Part shown: positions 8,646-18,966 of the stretch, in pieces
Layout of the letters: every line of letters starts with the position of its first letter
Numbering within the stretch: position 1 is the stretch's first letter
Source of the DNA: Georgfuchsia sp049276455
GTDB lineage: Bacteria; Pseudomonadota; Gammaproteobacteria; Burkholderiales; Rhodocyclaceae
Reading direction: 5' to 3'
DNA: 64,000 nt
NCBI GenBank assembly: GCA_049276455.1
Contig: JBASWL010000224.1
Coordinates: 1-64,000, forward strand
Program-made: the position numbers and the translations under genes
Notes under the pieces: generated by a model
Told to the model about the DNA's origin: nothing
The model's input: only the letters and a program-made list of their open reading frames with translations
Databases searched by the model: none

Positions 8646-9722
8646 GTGCACGATCTCGCCGAACGTTTCGGTTATTCTTTTCTTGCCGAGCCTTGGCTTG
8701 CCAAGGTATTGATCTCCATTGCCATCACTGCGGCAGTTAATTACCTGGCCCACGCAGCTTTGCGCAAGGCGGCGCGCCTGGCGGGTAAAACAGAAAATCT
8801 GTGGGACGATGCGCTGATCAATGCCGCCCGTCGCCCACTGCCGGTAGCGATTTGGGTGGTCGGCATTGCCTTCGCTGCCAGCATCGCGCGGCGCTATGCC
8901 GACGATCCCTTTTTCGACTTGGCGGCAACATTGCGCGATGTCGGCATTGTGGCCTGTCTGGCGTGGTTCCTGTTCCGTCTGATTAATCTTGCTGGCGAAC
9001 GCTACGTCAGCATACGCGTGCAGAAAGGTGAAGAAGTGGATTACACCACTGTCGACGCCCTGTCGAAACTCTGCCGCCTCACTGTCGCTATCACCGCCGC
9101 GCTGATCATGATGCAGACCCTTGGCTTCAGCGTCTCCGGTCTGCTCGCCGCGGGCGGCATCGGCGGCATTGCCATTGGCTTCGCCGCCAAGGACATACTT
9201 GCCAATTTCTTCGGTGGCCTCAGCATCTACATGGACCGGCCGTTCAGCGTCGGTGACTGGATTCGCTCACCGGACCGGGAGATTGAAGGCACCGTCGAAG
9301 CAATCAACTGGCGCCATACGCGCGTCCGCGCCTTCAACAAGAACCCAATTTATGTGCCAAATTCGGTATTCACCACCATCGTGGTCGAAAATCCCTCGCG
9401 CATGAGTCACCGTCGCATCAAGGAAACCATCGGCATCCGCTATTCCGACATCGGCAAAATGTCCGCCATCATCGCCGAAGTAACAACCATGCTGCAAAAC
9501 CATCCCGAAATCGATGCCACGCAAACGCTGATCGTCAACTTCAATGAATTCTCTGATTCCTCGCTCAACTTTTTTATCTATACCTTCACCAAGACCACAG
9601 TGTGGACACACTTCCACGTGGTTAAACAGGATGTATTGCTCAAGATTGCAGATATCATCGCCAGCCACGGCGCCGAAATCGCCTTTCCGACGCGTACGCT
9701 GCATATCGAAAATGCGGCATAG
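8646..9722 (+). CDS. MscS-family small-conductance mechanosensitive channel
   Basis: Inner-membrane mechanosensitive channel that lets osmolytes out on hypo-osmotic shock. The 358-residue protein has three to four N-terminal membrane segments. The pore-lining helix is rich in Gly and Ala (GLLAAGGIGGIAIGFAAKDILANFFGG), followed by the MscS beta domain signature (YMDRPFSVGDWI, EGTVEAINWRHTRVR, YVPNSVF) and a C-terminal mixed domain. GTG 8646 is chosen because AAGGAGG is at 8632-8638, seven bases upstream; a TTG at 8616 lacks such a site. The gene stands alone between pyrC' and yecH. Confidence 0.9.
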   Translation: MHDLAERFGYSFLAEPWLAKVLISIAITAAVNYLAHAALRKAARLAGKTENLWDDALINAARRPLPVAIWVVGIAFAASIARRYADDPFFDLAATLRDVGIVACLAWFLFRLINLAGERYVSIRVQKGEEVDYTTVDALSKLCRLTVAITAALIMMQTLGFSVSGLLAAGGIGGIAIGFAAKDILANFFGGLSIYMDRPFSVGDWIRSPDREIEGTVEAINWRHTRVRAFNKNPIYVPNSVFTTIVVENPSRMSHRRIKETIGIRYSDIGKMSAIIAEVTTMLQNHPEIDATQTLIVNFNEFSDSSLNFFIYTFTKTTVWTHFHVVKQDVLLKIADIIASHGAEIAFPTRTLHIENAA

Positions 9723-9924
9723 GGTTCAGGGATACTTCATGTTGCTTTCCGTATATAAATCATGATTTTTGCGAAAATCAAATATTTCTGCTTCTAAGAT
9801 CCCGCCTGTCGATTTTCCGGGTTACCACTTTCACCTGTCCGTCTCTGTCCTTATGATTGTCAATAACCGGACACAGCGGCCCGACCAATAACTGTTCTAC
9901 TTCTTACGAATAAGGAATCAATCT

Positions 9925-10167
9925 ATGTCTGAACAAATACACGGCCATGAAGTCATGCACATGATGATGGAAGATGGCCGGGCTTATACCAAAGCCACGC
10001 TACGCTCTGCCATAGTCGAACGCTTTGGAGTGGAGGCGCGGTTCTTTACCTGCTCTGCAGCAGACATGACAGCAGAGGAATTGATCGACTTCCTGATGAG
10101 CCGCGGCAAGTTTCTCGCTGAGGGCGATGGCTTCAGGACAGAAGCAGGCAGGATGTGCCAAGACTGA
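9925..10167 (+). CDS. yecH: YecH-family metal-binding protein
   Basis: An 80-residue YecH (DUF2492) protein. The family pattern is clear: IHGHEVMHMMMEDGRAYTKATL at the N-terminus, RFGVEARFFTCSAADMTAEELIDFL in the middle, and a C-terminal GRMCQD. The clustered His and two Cys residues (His6, His8, His12, Cys43, Cys78) suggest a small soluble metal-binding protein; its role is not established. A Shine-Dalgarno AAGGA lies eight bases before ATG. The preceding 202 bases (9723-9924) hold no gene and presumably its promoter; I saw no clear regulator site there. It is followed by a strong shared terminator. Confidence 0.88.
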   Translation: MSEQIHGHEVMHMMMEDGRAYTKATLRSAIVERFGVEARFFTCSAADMTAEELIDFLMSRGKFLAEGDGFRTEAGRMCQD

Positions 10168-10230
10168 GGAGTGGGCGCTTACGAGAGGGCAGCATTGAGC
10201 GCTCCGTCAGTCCAGTATTCATATCTGTGC

Positions 10231-10268
10231 CCTACAAAAAAGGCAGCCTCGACTGCCTTTTTTGTAGG
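10231..10268. terminator. Bidirectional intrinsic terminator between yecH and the atp operon
   Basis: Perfect 16-base inverted repeat (CCTACAAAAAAGGCAG at 10231-10246 and its complement at 10253-10268) around a six-base loop. The six-A run in the left arm and six-T run in the right arm supply a U tract in both directions, so it can end both the rightward yecH transcript and the leftward atp transcript. Confidence 0.9.
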
Positions 10269-10282
10269 GTGCTGCGAAATCC

Positions 10283-10708
10283 TCAATGACCGCGTTTGCG
10301 CAATTTCTGGATCGCGGCGAGCTGCGCTGCCATCATCGCAAATTCGGACTGAGCCTTGGCTAGGTCGAGATCGCTGCCGGCATTCTTCATTGCCTCCTCG
10401 GCCTTCTGCTTGGCTTCGAGCGCCTTGGCTTCGTCGAGGTCCTTGCCGCGAATCGCGGTATCGGCAAGCACTGTCACCAGGCCCGGCTGCACTTCGAGCA
10501 GACCACCGGCAACGAAGACCAGCTCTTCCTGGTCTGAATTCGGCAGCTTGATGCGCACCGCACCGGGGCGGATGCGCGTCATCAGCGGCATATGGCCGGG
10601 CAGGATACCCAGCTCGCCAGCTTCGCCGGGCAGGGCCACGAATTCGGCCAAACCGGAGAAAATGGACTCTTCGGCGCTGACAACGTCTACATGTATGGTC
10701 ATGGCCAT
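10283..10708 (-). CDS. atpC: ATP synthase F1 epsilon subunit
   Basis: Epsilon subunit of the F1 central stalk, which couples rotation and can inhibit ATP hydrolysis. The 141-residue sequence has the beta-sandwich N-terminal domain (MTIHVDVVSAEESIFSG, LPGEAGELGILPGHMPLMTRIRPG, VAGGLLEVQPGLVTVLADTAIRG) and a C-terminal helical hairpin rich in Ala, Glu and Lys. It is the last gene of the atp operon, 21 bases after atpD, and ends 14 bases before the bidirectional terminator. Confidence 0.97.
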   Translation of the reverse strand: MAMTIHVDVVSAEESIFSGLAEFVALPGEAGELGILPGHMPLMTRIRPGAVRIKLPNSDQEELVFVAGGLLEVQPGLVTVLADTAIRGKDLDEAKALEAKQKAEEAMKNAGSDLDLAKAQSEFAMMAAQLAAIQKLRKRGH

Positions 10709-10729
10709 TTGTGCTTCCTTTAATGGTGC

Positions 10730-12148
10730 TTACTGTAGCGTCTTGGCTTTCTCGAAGGCTTCATCGATGCCGCCAACCATGTAGAAGGCCTGTTCAGGCA
10801 GTGCGTCGCACTCGCCGTCGACGATCATCTGGAAGCCCTTGATCGTCTCCTTGAGCGTGACGTACTTGCCAGGTGAGCCGGTAAACACTTCGGCAACGTG
10901 GAAGGGCTGCGAGAGGAAGCGCTGAATCTTGCGCGCGCGACCAACCGCCAGCTTGTCTTCGGGGGCGAGTTCGTCCATGCCGAGAATGGCGATGATGTCG
11001 CGCAGTTCCTTGTAACGTTGCAGCGTGGATTGGACGCGGCGCGCGACGGTGTAGTGCTCTTCGCCGACAACCAGCGGATCAAGCTGACGCGAGGTGGAGT
11101 CGAGCGGGTCGACCGCGGGATAGATGCCGAGCGAGGCAATGTCGCGACTCAACACGACGGTGGAGTCGAGGTGGCCGAAGGTGGTCGCGGGCGAGGGGTC
11201 GGTCAAGTCATCCGCCGGCACATACACGGCCTGGATCGAGGTAATCGAACCGACCTTGGTGGAAGTAATACGCTCTTGCAGGCGACCCATTTCCTCAGCC
11301 AGCGTTGGCTGGTAGCCCACGGCGGACGGCATGCGGCCGAGCAGCGCGGACACTTCGGTACCGGCCAGCGTGTAACGATAAATGTTGTCGACGAAGAACA
11401 GGATGTCGCGACCTTCGTCACGGAACTTCTCGGCCATGGTGAGGCCGGTCAGCGCGACGCGCAGGCGATTGCCCGGCGGCTCGTTCATCTGGCCGAACAC
11501 CATCGCCACCTTGGAGTTGGCGAGATTGTCCTGGTCGATGACTTTGGCATCCGACATTTCGTGGTAGAAGTCGTTGCCTTCGCGAGTGCGCTCGCCGACA
11601 CCGGCAAACACGGAGAGGCCCGAGTGCTGCTTGGCGATGTTGTTGATCAGCTCCAGCATGTTCACGGTCTTGCCGACGCCGGCGCCACCGAACAGGCCGA
11701 CTTTGCCGCCCTTGGCGAACGGACACATGAGGTCGATCACCTTGATGCCGGTTTCGAGCAGGTCGACAGAGGCGGAGAGTTCGTCGAACTTGGGCGCAGG
11801 CTGGTGAATCTCGCGTTTCTCTTCGTGCTGCACCGGGCCGCGCTCGTCAATGGGACGGCCTAGCACGTCCATCACGCGGCCGAGCGTGCCGCCGCCGACC
11901 GGTACCGAGATCCCGGCGCCGGTGTTCTTGACCTTCATGCCGCGACGCAGGCCGTCAGAAGAGCCCATGGCAATCGTGCGCACGATGCCGTCGCCAAGCT
12001 GCTGCTGCACTTCGAAGGTCAGGCCGGCTTCGCTGAACTCGGTGCTCTCGTCGAGGAGAAGCGCGTCATAGATCTTTGGCATGGCTTCGCGGGGGAACTT
12101 GATGTCCACCACGGCGCCGATGCATTGGACGATATTTCCGTTGCTCAT
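10730..12148 (-). CDS. atpD: ATP synthase F1 beta subunit
   Basis: Catalytic beta subunit of F1. The 472-residue protein has the P-loop GGAGVGKTVN, GVGERTREGND with the catalytic Glu region, the Walker B segment ILFFVDNIYRYTLAGTEVSALLGRMPSA, and the DELAPED loop (DELSEED-type) that pushes on the gamma stalk. The longer frame begins at 12202, but family alignment and the sequence MSNGNIVQCIGAVVDIKFP put the start at 12148. It lies 25 bases after atpG. Confidence 0.97.
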   Translation of the reverse strand: MSNGNIVQCIGAVVDIKFPREAMPKIYDALLLDESTEFSEAGLTFEVQQQLGDGIVRTIAMGSSDGLRRGMKVKNTGAGISVPVGGGTLGRVMDVLGRPIDERGPVQHEEKREIHQPAPKFDELSASVDLLETGIKVIDLMCPFAKGGKVGLFGGAGVGKTVNMLELINNIAKQHSGLSVFAGVGERTREGNDFYHEMSDAKVIDQDNLANSKVAMVFGQMNEPPGNRLRVALTGLTMAEKFRDEGRDILFFVDNIYRYTLAGTEVSALLGRMPSAVGYQPTLAEEMGRLQERITSTKVGSITSIQAVYVPADDLTDPSPATTFGHLDSTVVLSRDIASLGIYPAVDPLDSTSRQLDPLVVGEEHYTVARRVQSTLQRYKELRDIIAILGMDELAPEDKLAVGRARKIQRFLSQPFHVAEVFTGSPGKYVTLKETIKGFQMIVDGECDALPEQAFYMVGGIDEAFEKAKTLQ

Positions 12149-12173
12149 GGTTGTTTCCTTAATACAGTAATCG

Positions 12174-13055
12174 TTAACCGGCAATCGCGGCGGCTCCGCC
12201 AACGATCTCGGAGATTTCTTTCGTAATCGCTGCCTGACGGGCCTTGTTGTAGACCAGTTGCAGCTCCTTGATGACGGTACCGGCGTTGTCGGTGGCGGCC
12301 TTCATGGCCACCATGCGCGCGCTCTGCTCGGAGGCCATGTTTTCTGCCACTGCCTGATAGATCAGCGCTTCGACATAACGCACCAGCATTTCGTCGATCA
12401 CTACCTGTGCTTCGGGTTCGTAGAGATAGTCCCACGAACCCGTCGGTGTGCCGAGGCGTTCGCCGGTCAGCGGCAGCAATTGTTCGACCACCGCTTCCTG
12501 CTTCATGGTGTTGACGAAGCGGGTATAAGCGACATACACGGTATCGATTTCGTCGGCGTGGAACAGGTCGATCATGGCTTTCACCGGCCCGACCAGCTTG
12601 TCGATGTGCGGCGTATCGCCGAGTTGAGTGACACTCGACACGATATTGGCCCCCAGGCGCTGCATGAAGCTGAGGCCCTTGTTGCCGATCGCGGTAATGC
12701 GACTGTTGCCGGCGCCGCGCTCTTCCCACTCTTTCATGTTGCTGACAAGCAGGCGCAGCACGTTGGTGTTGAGCCCGCCGCACAGCCCCTTGTCCGTCGT
12801 CACCAGAATCACGCCGATGCGCTGGGTTGTTCCCTCGGCCTGCTTGGCAAGAAACGGATGGCGGTATTCCGAAATATTGGCATGCGAAAGATTGGCCGCC
12901 AGTTGACGAATTTTCTCGCTGTAAGGACGGGCGGCACGCATGCGCTCCTGCGCCTTGCGCATTTTCGATGCGGCCACCATCTCCATCGCCTTGGTGATCT
13001 TCCTGGTGTTCTGAACGCTATTGATCTTGGTGCGGATCTCTTTACCGGCGGCCAT
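12174..13055 (-). CDS. atpG: ATP synthase F1 gamma subunit
   Basis: Rotary shaft of F1. The 293-residue protein begins with the conserved AAGKEIRTKINSVQNTRKITKAMEMVAASKMRKAQ helix and ends with the matching coiled-coil helix (MKAATDNAGTVIKELQLVYNKARQAAITKEI SEIVGGAAAI). The central Rossmann-like part includes VTDKGLCGGLN. It sits between atpA (21-base gap) and atpD in the standard order. Confidence 0.97.
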   Translation of the reverse strand: MAAGKEIRTKINSVQNTRKITKAMEMVAASKMRKAQERMRAARPYSEKIRQLAANLSHANISEYRHPFLAKQAEGTTQRIGVILVTTDKGLCGGLNTNVLRLLVSNMKEWEERGAGNSRITAIGNKGLSFMQRLGANIVSSVTQLGDTPHIDKLVGPVKAMIDLFHADEIDTVYVAYTRFVNTMKQEAVVEQLLPLTGERLGTPTGSWDYLYEPEAQVVIDEMLVRYVEALIYQAVAENMASEQSARMVAMKAATDNAGTVIKELQLVYNKARQAAITKEISEIVGGAAAIAG

Positions 13056-13076
13056 GATCTTTCTCCTTGAAAGGGA

Positions 13077-14618
<1,542 letters not shown>

Positions 14619-14628
14619 GGAATTGCTC

Positions 14629-15168
14629 CTAATTCTTTAGTGCGGTAGCCATCGCAGCCAGCTTGCCGCGTACGGATGCATCGATCACTTCGTCGCCGAC
14701 AGCAATACGGACACCACCGATCAATTCGGGCGTGACACGGACTGTTGCGTTGATCCTGCACTGGAACTTGCGTTCGATTTCGACAACAAGCGCCTTCACT
14801 GCGGCATCGTCCATCGGGAAGGCGGATTCCACGGCAGCGTCCTTGACGCCCTCGTGGCCGTTCTTCAACTCGTTGAACAACTGCGCAATCTCGGGCAGAG
14901 CGCCGAGCCGGTCGTTGTCAATCAGCACGCGGACGAAGTTTTGTTGCTCGGCCGAGAGAGTGTCGCCAACCACGCCTGCAAACAGCTTGTCCAATTGCTC
15001 GGGATCAAGTTGCGGATTGGCGATGCATTCCTGCATCTCGGCGTTGCTGGCAACGGCGGCCATGCGGCAGAGCGTCTGCAACCAGGCAGACAGCGCGGCC
15101 GGGTCTGCCTTGGCCAGTTGGAAAGCAGCTTCGGCGTAGGGACGCGCCAGGGTGACGTTCTCGGCCAT
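14629..15168 (-). CDS. atpH: ATP synthase F1 delta subunit
   Basis: Peripheral-stalk delta subunit, joining F1 alpha to the b subunits. The 179 residues comprise the N-terminal six-helix domain (TLARPYAEAAFQLA...) and the C-terminal domain containing VTPELIGGVRIAVGDEVIDASVRGKLAAMA, the family's most conserved stretch. It starts six bases after the atpF stop. Confidence 0.96.
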   Translation of the reverse strand: MAENVTLARPYAEAAFQLAKADPAALSAWLQTLCRMAAVASNAEMQECIANPQLDPEQLDKLFAGVVGDTLSAEQQNFVRVLIDNDRLGALPEIAQLFNELKNGHEGVKDAAVESAFPMDDAAVKALVVEIERKFQCRINATVRVTPELIGGVRIAVGDEVIDASVRGKLAAMATALKN

Positions 15169-15174
15169 AGTGAA

Positions 15175-15645
15175 TTACAGCTCCGACTTCAATTGCGCCA
15201 GCAGATCAGCGTGGGCTTGAGGATTGATTTCCCTGCGCAGAATCTTCTCGGCACCGGCAACGGCGAGCTGGGCAACGTGGTCACGCAACGCTTCCTTGGC
15301 GCGCTGAGCAGCGGCACCGGCTTCAGCTTCGGCGGCAACGCGCGCAGCAGCGATGATGCGAGTGGCTTCGGCACGGCCTTCATCCACTAACTGGCTGGCT
15401 TGCTTTTCTGCACCGCCGCGCAATTCGGTGGCGGATTCGCGTGCATGACGCAGCTCTTCGCCGACGCGCTTCTCGACAAGGGTGAGGTCGTTCTTCGCTT
15501 TGTCCGCTGCCGCAAGCCCGTCGGTAATCTTTTGCGCACGTTCGTCGATTGCCTTCATCAGCGGTGGCCACACGAACTTCATCGTGACCCACGCGAGGAT
15601 GAGAAACACAACGAGTTGCGCGAAAAGGGTTGCGTTCAGATTCAC
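15175..15645 (-). CDS. atpF: ATP synthase F0 b subunit
   Basis: Peripheral-stalk b subunit. The 156-residue protein has a single N-terminal membrane helix (LNATLFAQLVVFLILAWVTMKFVWPPLM) followed by a long charged helix rich in Ala, Glu and Arg that dimerises and reaches the delta subunit. Length and position (between atpE and atpH) match the family. Confidence 0.96.
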   Translation of the reverse strand: MNLNATLFAQLVVFLILAWVTMKFVWPPLMKAIDERAQKITDGLAAADKAKNDLTLVEKRVGEELRHARESATELRGGAEKQASQLVDEGRAEATRIIAAARVAAEAEAGAAAQRAKEALRDHVAQLAVAGAEKILRREINPQAHADLLAQLKSEL

Positions 15646-15676
15646 GGTTACGTTCCTTTAAGTGTGCTGGAGACGA

Positions 15677-15925
15677 TTATTGGAGAACGAACGGGTTGGC
15701 GAAGGCAAACATCATCGCGATACCGACGCCAATCAGGAACGCGGCATCGATCAGGCCGGCCAGCAGGAACATCTTGGTCTGCAGTGCGTTCATCAGCTCG
15801 GGCTGACGCGCAGATGCTTCGAGATACTTTGATCCCATGATGCCGATACCGATACAAGCTCCAACCGCACCGAGACCGATGATCAGGCCAGCGGCCAGAG
15901 CAACAAAACCAAGAATGTGTTCCAT
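15677..15925 (-). CDS. atpE: ATP synthase F0 c subunit
   Basis: Proteolipid ring subunit with two membrane helices and the polar loop ARQPE at residues 39-43. The ion-binding carboxylate is Asp60 (AGLIDAAFLIG). The sodium-type Gln/Ser/Thr ligands are not apparent, so this is a proton-type ring. The start at 15925 (MEHILGFVALAAG) is used instead of the open frame from 15961 because it gives the normal 82 residues. Confidence 0.96.
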   Translation of the reverse strand: MEHILGFVALAAGLIIGLGAVGACIGIGIMGSKYLEASARQPELMNALQTKMFLLAGLIDAAFLIGVGIAMMFAFANPFVLQ

Positions 15926-15976
15926 GACAACTCCTTTTGATTGATTAAAAGTACAACACAAAAACGAAATCTGCGA

Positions 15977-16861
15977 TCAATGCCCTTCGTGCGCCTGACC
16001 GATGTATACCAACGCCAGCATCATGAAAATGAATGCCTGAAGCACGACGATCAAGATGTGGAAAATTGACCAGGCAGTACCCGCCAAGACATGACCGGCG
16101 AAGAGTGCAACACTGGTACCCGTACCTGCCCAAGTGGCGCCCATCAGCGCAATCAGCATGAACAGCAGTTCGCCCGCATACATGTTGCCGAACAGCCGCA
16201 TGCCGTGGGAAATGGTCTTGGCGGCAAACTCGATGAGCTGCATGGCGAGATTGACTACGCCCAGCAGCAAGGCAAGCAGCGGATTCTTGCTGGTGCCGAA
16301 CGGTGCCGTCACCAATTCATGCAGCCAGCCGCCGAGACCCTTGATCTTGATGTTGTAATAAATGCAGAGCAACAGCACTCCAAGCGACATGCCGAGCGTC
16401 GCATTAAGGTCGGCGGTTGGAACCACTCGCATGAAGGCATGGTGATCGCTAGTCCCGTGTTGCCATAACCACGGCAGCGCGTCGACCGGAAGAAAATCCA
16501 TGGCGTTCATCAGGAAGGTCCAAACAAACACGGTCAGCGCCATTGGGGCAACAAACTTGCGCGACTCCTCGGAATGAATGATGGCCTTGGCTTGGTCACG
16601 AACAAATTCAAAAAGTATTTCGACTGCGCCCTGAAAACGGCCCGGCACTCCTGATGTCGCCTTGCGCGCAGCAAGCGCCATGATGCCGACCGTAATTAAG
16701 CCAAGGGTGATGGAATAGAACAGGGTATCGAGATTGATGACAGACCAATCAATAATCGCGGTCTGCTTGTGACCGAGATTGTTCAAGTGCGTCAGGTGGT
16801 GGCTGATGTACTCCCCTGCAGTGGGGGCTTGGGATGCAGCTTCTTCGAGACCGGTCGTCAT
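15977..16861 (-). CDS. atpB: ATP synthase F0 a subunit
   Basis: Stator a subunit forming the proton half-channels. The 294-residue protein has five or six membrane helices and the conserved Arg-containing helix (MQLIEFAAKTISHGMRLFGNMYAGELLFMLIA). The N-terminal extension (MTTGLEEAASQAPTAGEYISHHLTHL) is typical of betaproteobacteria. Start 16861 is preferred over the open frame to 16951 because it lies two bases after the atpI stop and matches relatives. Confidence 0.95.
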   Translation of the reverse strand: MTTGLEEAASQAPTAGEYISHHLTHLNNLGHKQTAIIDWSVINLDTLFYSITLGLITVGIMALAARKATSGVPGRFQGAVEILFEFVRDQAKAIIHSEESRKFVAPMALTVFVWTFLMNAMDFLPVDALPWLWQHGTSDHHAFMRVVPTADLNATLGMSLGVLLLCIYYNIKIKGLGGWLHELVTAPFGTSKNPLLALLLGVVNLAMQLIEFAAKTISHGMRLFGNMYAGELLFMLIALMGATWAGTGTSVALFAGHVLAGTAWSIFHILIVVLQAFIFMMLALVYIGQAHEGH

Positions 16862-16863
16862 GA

Positions 16864-17199
16864 TCAGGTTTTCAGCAAAAAAGCAAATAAATTGGCCTGT
16901 AGTACAGCAAACAGTCCGCCCAGCATGGCAAGCCAATGCAGGTCGACCCATCGCTGAACAACGACCAGCGTTATGATCGTGGCGGTGACCTTGAACAATT
17001 CGCCGACTGCAAAAGTCACCACGTTGGTGCGGCCAGCAGCAGCCGCAAACTTAAGGCGCAGGACAAAAAGCAGATTTGGTATCAGATACGCACTGCCGCC
17101 GATCAAAGCCGAGACAGCGCCGCGTTCCCCCACCCAGAACCCCGCAATAAGCGCTACCAGAATCAGCACTGCCACCTGCAGGGAAACCACTTTCAGCAT
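16864..17199 (-). CDS. atpI: ATP synthase-associated protein I
   Basis: Small hydrophobic membrane protein of four helices, thought to help assemble the c ring. It is encoded first in the atp operon. The ATG at 17199 (MLKVVSLQVAVLILV) gives 111 residues. A TTG at 17229 would add ten residues (VFYKERQAA). AAGGAG lies 12 bases before the ATG, which is rather far, so the exact start is uncertain. Confidence 0.85.
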   Translation of the reverse strand: MLKVVSLQVAVLILVALIAGFWVGERGAVSALIGGSAYLIPNLLFVLRLKFAAAAGRTNVVTFAVGELFKVTATIITLVVVQRWVDLHWLAMLGGLFAVLQANLFAFLLKT

Positions 17200-17254
17200 G
17201 GCCGCCTGACGCTCCTTGTAAAACACCAAGGAATACCCTGCGTCAAGAGCGCGC

Positions 17255-17283
17255 GCAGTTTATTGTTTTTGTACCGTAAAGTC
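17255..17283 (-). promoter_or_regulatory. Sigma70-type promoter of the atp operon
   Basis: On the minus strand TTGACT (plus-strand 17278-17283) and TAAACT (17255-17260) are separated by exactly 17 bases. They lie in the gap between parB and atpI, so the operon can be transcribed independently of the parAB genes that precede it on the same strand. Confidence 0.6.
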
Positions 17284-17329
17284 AATGCGCTCGAGGCAAA
17301 TTCCAGCACCGCGGCTATCCCGTAAGACA

Positions 17330-18184
17330 TCAGTTGCGGCGCATGCGCTCAATCAATCCGTCGAGCTGATCAAGGCTGCCAAAGCGGATGCTGACGCTGC
17401 CGGCACCCTTGCGATTGGCGCTGATCTTGACCGTTGCGCCGATCGCATCTGACAGGTCTTCTTCGAGCCGGAACAGGTCGCGATCTTTCTCCTTGTATGC
17501 CACTTTTTGGGTGGACGGATTTAGCTCGCGCACCACGATGCGCTCCGTCTCACGTACCGAGTAGCCTTTTTCAACAACGAGCGCAGCAACACGACCCTGT
17601 TCCGCCTTCGCCAGCGGCAACAGCGCCCGAGCATGGCCCATTTCAATGTCGCCCGCCATCAGCATATCCTGCGCAGGCTTGGCCAGTTGCAGCAGGCGTA
17701 GCAGGTTCGATGCCGCCGGGCGCGAGCGGCCGACGGCATCGGCTGCCTGCTGATGGGTCATGCCAAATTCATCAATCAGACGCAGCAGGCCAGCTGCCTC
17801 TTCAAGTGGGTTGAGATCTTCGCGCTGGATGTTTTCGATCAGCGACATCGCCAGCGCCGCGTCGTCGGAAATCTCTCGAATCAGCACCGGCACTTCGGTC
17901 AGGCCGGCAATCTGCGCCGCGCGCCAGCGCCGCTCGCCAGCGATGATTTCGAAACGGCCCTTGCCCACCGGCCGCACCGAGATCGGCTGGATCAACCCCT
18001 GCGCCTTGATAGAGGCCGCTAGTTCTTCAAGTGAACCGGGGTCCATTCGGGTACGCGGCTGGTACTTGCCGGGCTGCAACATGCCGACAGAGAGCATTTC
18101 CTGGCGCTGGCTTTCCGGTGCACTGTTGGCCGCCAGAAGCGCATCGAGACCACGGCCGAGGCCTTTCATTTTGGGTGGATTCAC
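17330..18184 (-). CDS. parB: Chromosome partitioning protein ParB
   Basis: DNA-binding CTPase that loads at parS and spreads. The 284-residue protein has the N-terminal ParA-activating MKGLGRGLDALLA segment, the GERRWRAAQIAGLTEVPVLIRE CTP-binding motif, ENIQREDLNPLEEA, the helix-turn-helix GMTHQQAADAVGRSRPAASNLLRLL and a C-terminal dimerisation domain. GTG at 18184 is chosen because GAGGGG precedes it; an ATG at 18169 lacks a Shine-Dalgarno site. Two parS sites lie 3.4 kb away between mnmG and mnmE. Confidence 0.95.
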   Translation of the reverse strand: MNPPKMKGLGRGLDALLAANSAPESQRQEMLSVGMLQPGKYQPRTRMDPGSLEELAASIKAQGLIQPISVRPVGKGRFEIIAGERRWRAAQIAGLTEVPVLIREISDDAALAMSLIENIQREDLNPLEEAAGLLRLIDEFGMTHQQAADAVGRSRPAASNLLRLLQLAKPAQDMLMAGDIEMGHARALLPLAKAEQGRVAALVVEKGYSVRETERIVVRELNPSTQKVAYKEKDRDLFRLEEDLSDAIGATVKISANRKGAGSVSIRFGSLDQLDGLIERMRRN

Positions 18185-18198
18185 TTTTCCCCTCTGTC

Positions 18199-18966
18199 CT
18201 ATAAAGTTTTAACGCGTTCTATCATCTCTGCGCCAAACGCAAGATACGCCTGTGCGCCCTTCGACGATTTGTCGAAAATCACACCAGGGATGCCATAACT
18301 GGGTGCCTCGGCTAGGCGGATATTGCGTGGCACCAGTGTCTTGAACACCTTGTCGCCAAAATGCTGTTCGAGCTGGGCGGAGACCTGGTTCGACAAAGTG
18401 CTGCGCGGATCGAACATCACGCGCAGCAAGCCGATAACCTTGAGCTCGCGGTTTAGGTTGGCGTGCACCTTCTTGATGGTATTTACCAGGTCGGACAGGC
18501 CTTCCAGCGCGTAATACTCGCATTGCATTGGAATGACGACGCCATGCGCGGCGCACAAGCCGTTGAGTGTCAACATCGACAGCGAGGGTGGACAATCGAT
18601 GAGTACGAAATCGTATTCGTCACGATGCTGGTCCAGTGCCTCCTTGAGCCGTACTTCACGCCGCTCCAGATCGACCATCTCCACTTCCGCGCCTGCCAGA
18701 TCACGGTTTGCCGGCAGCACGTCGAACCCGCCGGAGGGTGATGTGGCACGTACCTCGGCCAGTTCAGCCATGCCGAGCAGCAACTGGTACACCGAGCACG
18801 TCAACCCTCGCTTGTCGATGCCACTTCCCATGGTCGCATTGCCCTGTGGATCGAGGTCGACCAGCAGGGTACGCTGGCCTCGCTGCACCAGTGCCGCCGC
18901 GAGATTGACGCTGGTCGTGGTCTTGCCAACCCCACCCTTTTGATTCGCCACCGCAAAAATGTGCAT
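18199..18966 (-). CDS. parA: Chromosome partitioning ATPase ParA
   Basis: Deviant-Walker ATPase that positions origin regions together with ParB. The 255-residue protein has the Walker A motif NQKGGVGKTTTSVNLAAAL right at the N-terminus, DLDPQGNATMGSG, the Walker B VLIDCPPSLSMLTLNGL and the QCEYYALEGLSDL segment. Lacking an N-terminal HTH domain, it is a chromosomal type Ib-like ParA. It directly follows rsmG and precedes parB by 14 bases. Confidence 0.96.
   Translation of the reverse strand: MHIFAVANQKGGVGKTTTSVNLAAALVQRGQRTLLVDLDPQGNATMGSGIDKRGLTCSVYQLLLGMAELAEVRATSPSGGFDVLPANRDLAGAEVEMVDLERREVRLKEALDQHRDEYDFVLIDCPPSLSMLTLNGLCAAHGVVIPMQCEYYALEGLSDLVNTIKKVHANLNRELKVIGLLRVMFDPRSTLSNQVSAQLEQHFGDKVFKTLVPRNIRLAEAPSYGIPGVIFDKSSKGAQAYLAFGAEMIERVKTL

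Noticed and set aside
10898..11863. 321-codon plus-strand frame opposite atpD
   Set aside because: Antisense shadow of a highly conserved gene.
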